Source: Pedobacter heparinus DSM 2366 (GTDB taxonomy: Bacteria; Bacteroidota; Bacteroidia; Sphingobacteriales; Sphingobacteriaceae). From it: a DNA stretch of 64,000 bases. The stretch spans positions 1,488,001 to 1,552,000 of the forward strand of contig NC_013061.1 of assembly GCF_000023825.1 (NCBI RefSeq). Reading direction: 5' to 3'. Within the stretch, counting starts at the first letter, position 1. Each line of letters starts with the position of its first letter. The translations under genes were made by a program, and so were the position numbers. The notes under the pieces were generated by a model. It had not been told where the DNA came from. It saw only the letters and a list, made by a program, of their open reading frames with translations, and ran no database searches. Shown piece by piece: positions 60,589 through 64,000 of the stretch.

Positions 60589-62304
60589 ATGAAAAAGAAA
60601 ATATTTTTAGCTGCAATCTTTATGGTTCTAATGGCTGCAGCCTGTAAAAAAGGAGGGGTGCTGGAGCAGGTTAAAACCACAGATTTAACAGAAGAAAGTA
60701 CCTTTGCAGACAGTGCCCGCACTATGCAGTTCCTAACCAGGATTTATACTGATATTGGCTTTAGTTCCGATCCTAAAAGGTTTGGCAGCAGTGTAGGGGT
60801 ATACAGCATTTGTGATGAGGTGGAAGGCTCGTTGCTCAGTGCTACTGCATTTAACGTCATTTTCCAGACTGGAGCAATCAGTGCATTAAATGTGCCTACT
60901 GATGCCTGGGTAACTACATACGCCAACATTAGAAGGGTAAACTTATTGCTGAGCCATTTGCAGACCACACCGCTATCTCAGCGTTTAAGGGACAGGATTG
61001 CCGGTGAGGCCCGCTTTTTAAGGGCCTGGTATTATTTTATCCTGATTAAACATTACGGGGGCGTGCCGCTGGTAGGCGATGTGGTTTATGGCGCCACTGA
61101 CCCGGTTTCAGGCAAGCGTGCCACTTATGAAGAATGTGTGAATTATATTGAATCGGAATGCGATGCTGCTGCCCTGGCCCTTCCACTCGTACAAACCGGG
61201 CTCGATTTTGGACGCATTACCAAAGGTGCAGCATTGGCACTAAAATCCAGGTTGCTGTTGTATGCTGCAAGCCCGCTGTTTAACGGCCGGGTAGATATGG
61301 ATGGGGTATTGGGTTATCCGAATGCCGATCCTGCCCGATGGAGCAAGGCTGCAAAAGCAGCGCTGGATGTGATCAGCCTGAACCAGTACAGTCTTTATGA
61401 GCTGGCTGGCGGTCTGGGCTTTCAGAAAGTATTTACCCTGCGCAAAAACAGTGAATACATACTGGCTTCCATGGCTGGTAATAACCGTACGCTGGAAGCC
61501 ATCTGGGATCCGGCGACCAGGACAGGGTCGGGCAGTGCCATGCCCTACCAGGAACTGGTAGATGCTTTTGGTACCATCAATGGCAAAGCGATTACGGAGG
61601 ACCTTAAATCGCCTGGAAACCCTACAGGTTATGATCCCACAAATCCTTATGTAAACCGCGATCCCCGTTTCAACTGGAGCATCCTGTACAATGAAGCCCC
61701 ACGGTTGAACACCAGTAAAACCGTTACACCGGTATTTACTTACGCAGGTGCTGCGCAGGACGGTTTTAACTTTACCAAAACCGGCTATTATTTAAGAAAA
61801 ATGCTGGACGACAATACCATTGCCAGTAGCACCTCATCGGCAACAGAACGCTGCTTTCCTTTAATCCGCTATGCCGAGATCCTGTTAAATTATGCCGAAG
61901 CCAGTAATGAGGCAGGTGATACACAAACCGCATACACACAGCTCAAGGCCATTCGCAAGCGCGCAGGCATACTGGCTGGTCCGGAAGACGATTATGGACT
62001 GGCGGAGGGGCTTACTAAAGAAGGGATGCGGACGGTGATCCAGAATGAAAGAAGGGTAGAGCTGGCTATTGAAGAGCATCGCTACTGGGATGTACGCAGA
62101 TGGAAGATTGCAGAAAATGTATCCAATAAAACCCTGCACGGGATGAAAATCACCAGGCTAGGTACCGGTACACCTGCAACCTATACTTACGAACTGATCA
62201 ATATCCGTACACCGGCCTTTGTTGCACCGAAATATTACCTGTGGCCAATCCCGCAGGGCGAGGTCAATAAATCAGCAGAGCTGATACAAAACCCGGGCTG
62301 GTAA
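60589..62304 (+). CDS. SusD/RagB-family lipoprotein
   Basis: A 571-residue lipoprotein (lipobox 'LMAAAC', Cys19). SusD landmarks: 'VTTYANIRRVNLLLSHLQT', 'AGEARFLRAWYYFILIKHYG', 'GVPLVGDVVYGATDP', 'GAALALKSRLLLYAASPLFN', 'IRYAEILLNYAEASNEAGD', 'QNERRVELAIEEHRYWDVRR'. It partners the preceding SusC and has a similar C-terminal layout to the first SusD of this PUL ('NKTLHGMKITRLGTG' against 'NKPLHGIRITKTGTA'), so the two SusDs are related subtypes. Confidence 0.94.
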   Translation: MKKKIFLAAIFMVLMAAACKKGGVLEQVKTTDLTEESTFADSARTMQFLTRIYTDIGFSSDPKRFGSSVGVYSICDEVEGSLLSATAFNVIFQTGAISALNVPTDAWVTTYANIRRVNLLLSHLQTTPLSQRLRDRIAGEARFLRAWYYFILIKHYGGVPLVGDVVYGATDPVSGKRATYEECVNYIESECDAAALALPLVQTGLDFGRITKGAALALKSRLLLYAASPLFNGRVDMDGVLGYPNADPARWSKAAKAALDVISLNQYSLYELAGGLGFQKVFTLRKNSEYILASMAGNNRTLEAIWDPATRTGSGSAMPYQELVDAFGTINGKAITEDLKSPGNPTGYDPTNPYVNRDPRFNWSILYNEAPRLNTSKTVTPVFTYAGAAQDGFNFTKTGYYLRKMLDDNTIASSTSSATERCFPLIRYAEILLNYAEASNEAGDTQTAYTQLKAIRKRAGILAGPEDDYGLAEGLTKEGMRTVIQNERRVELAIEEHRYWDVRRWKIAENVSNKTLHGMKITRLGTGTPATYTYELINIRTPAFVAPKYYLWPIPQGEVNKSAELIQNPGW

Positions 62305-62329
62305 TCAAAATTCACAAAAAAAGAAGATT

Positions 62330-63835
62330 ATGAATCTAATAGCTGCGCATTCATCAGGCATCAAAACCCGACTCATCATGAGCATTATGATTATGGGTAT
62401 GCTGCTTAATTCCTGTAAAAAGGATAAATTTAACGTGCCACAAAATGTGGGTACCATCAGGTTTGCGGCCAATGCCTATACCATTGAGAACAATACCGTA
62501 GATCCTTTAACCATTGTCTTACCCCTATCCTTACCACTTGAAGCAGATGCTACGGCACTGATTACAGTAGATAACCAGAGTACTATAGCTGCAGACCAGT
62601 ATACTACCACACCAGCCATACCGGTTGAAGGCTTAACCCTTAACCTGCCTAAAGGTGCTACCCAGATTTCCTTTCAGCTGAGTTCTTTAAACAATTTTGA
62701 AGGAGAAAAAACGCTGGTATTAAAGCTGAGCTCTGCTACCGGAGGACTCAGTGTAGCCAATATCAACTCAACGGCCAGTATTACCATTAAAGGAAACCCA
62801 ATTGTAATTCCGGAGATCAGAACTTCAGAACCCGGACTCGCTTTTGGCAGCGTGGTTACCGGTACAATTTCTGATTCAAAATCGTACGTGCTCAACGCTA
62901 CGAAATTAACTTCAGACGTGCTGATCAGTGCAAGTGCAAACTTCCAGGTATCATTGGATGACAATACTTTCAGCAGCACTTTAACCATTCCTTTTGCTAC
63001 AGCCAACGCTACACCTGTAACTATTTATGCCAGATTTTTGGCCACTACAGGTATAAACCAGACAGTAACCGGAACCATTTCACATCGTTCGGGTACTGTT
63101 CCTGATGCGGTTGTAAATGTTAGCGGAGTAGAATTTGGAGTGGCCATACCTGGAGTGCTGGTGCATAAAGAAGATTTTAACTATGGTACGGTCGCAAATT
63201 CCATTACAGCGGTATCGGGTGGTAAATGGACTGCCTACTCTGCAAGTGCAACAAGGCCGGTTCAATATTTGTCACCTGGCTTAACCTATACCGGATATGC
63301 AGGGTCGGGTATCGGAGGAGCGTTGGTAATGCAAAACAATGGCTCGTCTTCTGAAGACGTTTCAATGAATTTTCCTGCGCAATCAAGCGGAGTAGTTTAC
63401 AGCGCACAATTGATGAATTTCGCCTCAGGGCCAACTACTGCCGATTTCTTCTATTCTTTTGGAGATGGGGCAGCAGGAGCAACGCCAGCTTATTTTAACA
63501 GGATCTATGCTAAAGCAAACGGCAGTAAAATGTCATTGGGCTTAGGCCGGAATTCTACAACTGTAACCTATGCTGCGGCAGATCTGGATTATGGGGTTAC
63601 TTATCTGGTGGTAAGCAAGTACGAATTCGCTACCAATAATTCAACCTTGTACATCCTAAGTGGAGTAATACCAACCATAGAGCCAGCTACACCAAGTGCA
63701 GTATCTAATGTATCTGGTGCCGATCCTACTGCTTTAACCAGGATAGTTGTTAGACAAAATACAGGTGTTCCGTTAAAGGTGACCATTGATGGCATCAGGA
63801 TAGCAACATCATGGAAAGAAGCAGTTGGACTTTAA
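62330..63835 (+). CDS. Surface lipoprotein with Calx-beta/Ig-like domains and a lectin-like C-terminus
   Basis: A 501-residue lipoprotein (lipobox 'LLNSC', Cys29, followed by Lys-Lys-Asp-Lys). The start at 62330 gives a long n-region; ATG 62378 (MSIMIMGMLLNSC) is an alternative. Domains seen are a Calx-beta-like module (~35-150, 'IAADQYTTTPAIPVEGLTLN'), a beta-sandwich (~160-265, 'GLAFGSVVTGTISDSKSYVL') and a concanavalin/LamG-like region (~275-500, 'YGTVANSITAVSGGKWTAYS'). Its position right after SusC/SusD makes it a candidate surface glycan-binding protein. No catalytic residues are evident. Confidence 0.78.
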   Translation: MNLIAAHSSGIKTRLIMSIMIMGMLLNSCKKDKFNVPQNVGTIRFAANAYTIENNTVDPLTIVLPLSLPLEADATALITVDNQSTIAADQYTTTPAIPVEGLTLNLPKGATQISFQLSSLNNFEGEKTLVLKLSSATGGLSVANINSTASITIKGNPIVIPEIRTSEPGLAFGSVVTGTISDSKSYVLNATKLTSDVLISASANFQVSLDDNTFSSTLTIPFATANATPVTIYARFLATTGINQTVTGTISHRSGTVPDAVVNVSGVEFGVAIPGVLVHKEDFNYGTVANSITAVSGGKWTAYSASATRPVQYLSPGLTYTGYAGSGIGGALVMQNNGSSSEDVSMNFPAQSSGVVYSAQLMNFASGPTTADFFYSFGDGAAGATPAYFNRIYAKANGSKMSLGLGRNSTTVTYAAADLDYGVTYLVVSKYEFATNNSTLYILSGVIPTIEPATPSAVSNVSGADPTALTRIVVRQNTGVPLKVTIDGIRIATSWKEAVGL

Positions 63836-63847
63836 AAAATTAAATAT

Positions 63848-64000
63848 ATGATCACATTAAAAAGAAATATTCCCGGATTGCTGCTGGTTCTTGTACTGGC
63901 CATGGGCTGTGTAAAGAACGCCCCTCAGCCTGTTGTACCTGTAATGCCTGAATTGCCCCCTGTTACCGGGGGCAACGGATCTGCAATGGTTACGGTAGAC
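63848..64000 (+). CDS. Lipoprotein, N-terminal part (3' truncated by window)
   Basis: The first 51 codons of a lipoprotein gene, 12 bp after the previous stop. The signal peptide is 'NIPGLLLVLVLAMGC' with the lipidated Cys near residue 22, then a Pro-rich linker ('NAPQPVVPVMPELPPVTGG'). The rest of the gene is outside the window. It belongs to the same operon and is probably another surface or periplasmic PUL component; the catalytic type is unknown. Confidence 0.8.
   Translation, partial: MITLKRNIPGLLLVLVLAMGCVKNAPQPVVPVMPELPPVTGGNGSAMVTVD

Noticed and set aside
1-64000. Insertion sequences, prophage or CRISPR arrays
   Set aside because: No transposase, integrase, phage structural genes, terminal inverted repeats or regularly spaced repeats were recognised on either strand.

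Overview
The window reads as a chromosomal segment of a Bacteroidota bacterium, most likely a Sphingobacteriaceae member close to Pedobacter. The evidence is several SusC/SusD pairs, an ECF sigma/FecR transduction pair, a type IX secretion plug protein (DUF5103), TamL, DUF2911 and DUF5017 proteins, leaders that mostly lack Shine-Dalgarno sequences, and promoter boxes of the Bacteroidota form TTG-N19-TAnnTTTG. The genus is an inference; nothing here fixes the species.

Layout. 1-3.8 kb: the 3' end of a SusC gene and its SusD partner, closed by a terminator. 4-23.3 kb: mainly housekeeping and cell-envelope genes. These are an EVE-domain protein, acyl-CoA thioesterase, cytoplasmic alpha-amylase, plug protein and ABC-F ATPase, pyrD, a 58-residue basic protein downstream of tRNA-Cys, an rRNA/tRNA 2'-O-methyltransferase divergent from tamL, a patatin-type outer-membrane protein, TspO, a DUF6067-like protein, a PAS sensor without a kinase domain, a DUF2911 protein, tRNA-Arg(CCG), a DinB-like protein, and an AraC regulator with a TetX-like monooxygenase.

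23.7-35.6 kb: a transducer-type polysaccharide utilisation locus (PUL): ECF sigma, FecR, SusC with STN domain, SusD, DUF5017 lipoprotein, and a metallophosphoesterase-DNRLRE lipoprotein. A small unknown exported protein and a GH109-type NAD-dependent glycosidase follow; the latter sits behind a 28-bp LacI/PurR-like palindrome.

36.4-64 kb: a large PUL for a uronic-acid-containing glycan. A minus-strand arm (SGNH esterase, SDR, GH105) faces a plus-strand arm of GH2, a multidomain clan GH-A candidate, a GH2-like fusion, DUF2264, GH88, GH39, two tandem SusC/SusD pairs and two surface lipoproteins, the last cut by the window end. In the working model, SusC/SusD pairs import oligosaccharides across the outer membrane. 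Periplasmic GH2, GH39, DUF2264, GH88 and GH105 enzymes then strip neutral and (unsaturated) uronic residues, and the SDR feeds uronate catabolism. No polysaccharide lyase, HTCS or other dedicated regulator of this PUL is present in the window. The multidomain protein at 42705-45734 is the best candidate for an undescribed enzyme.
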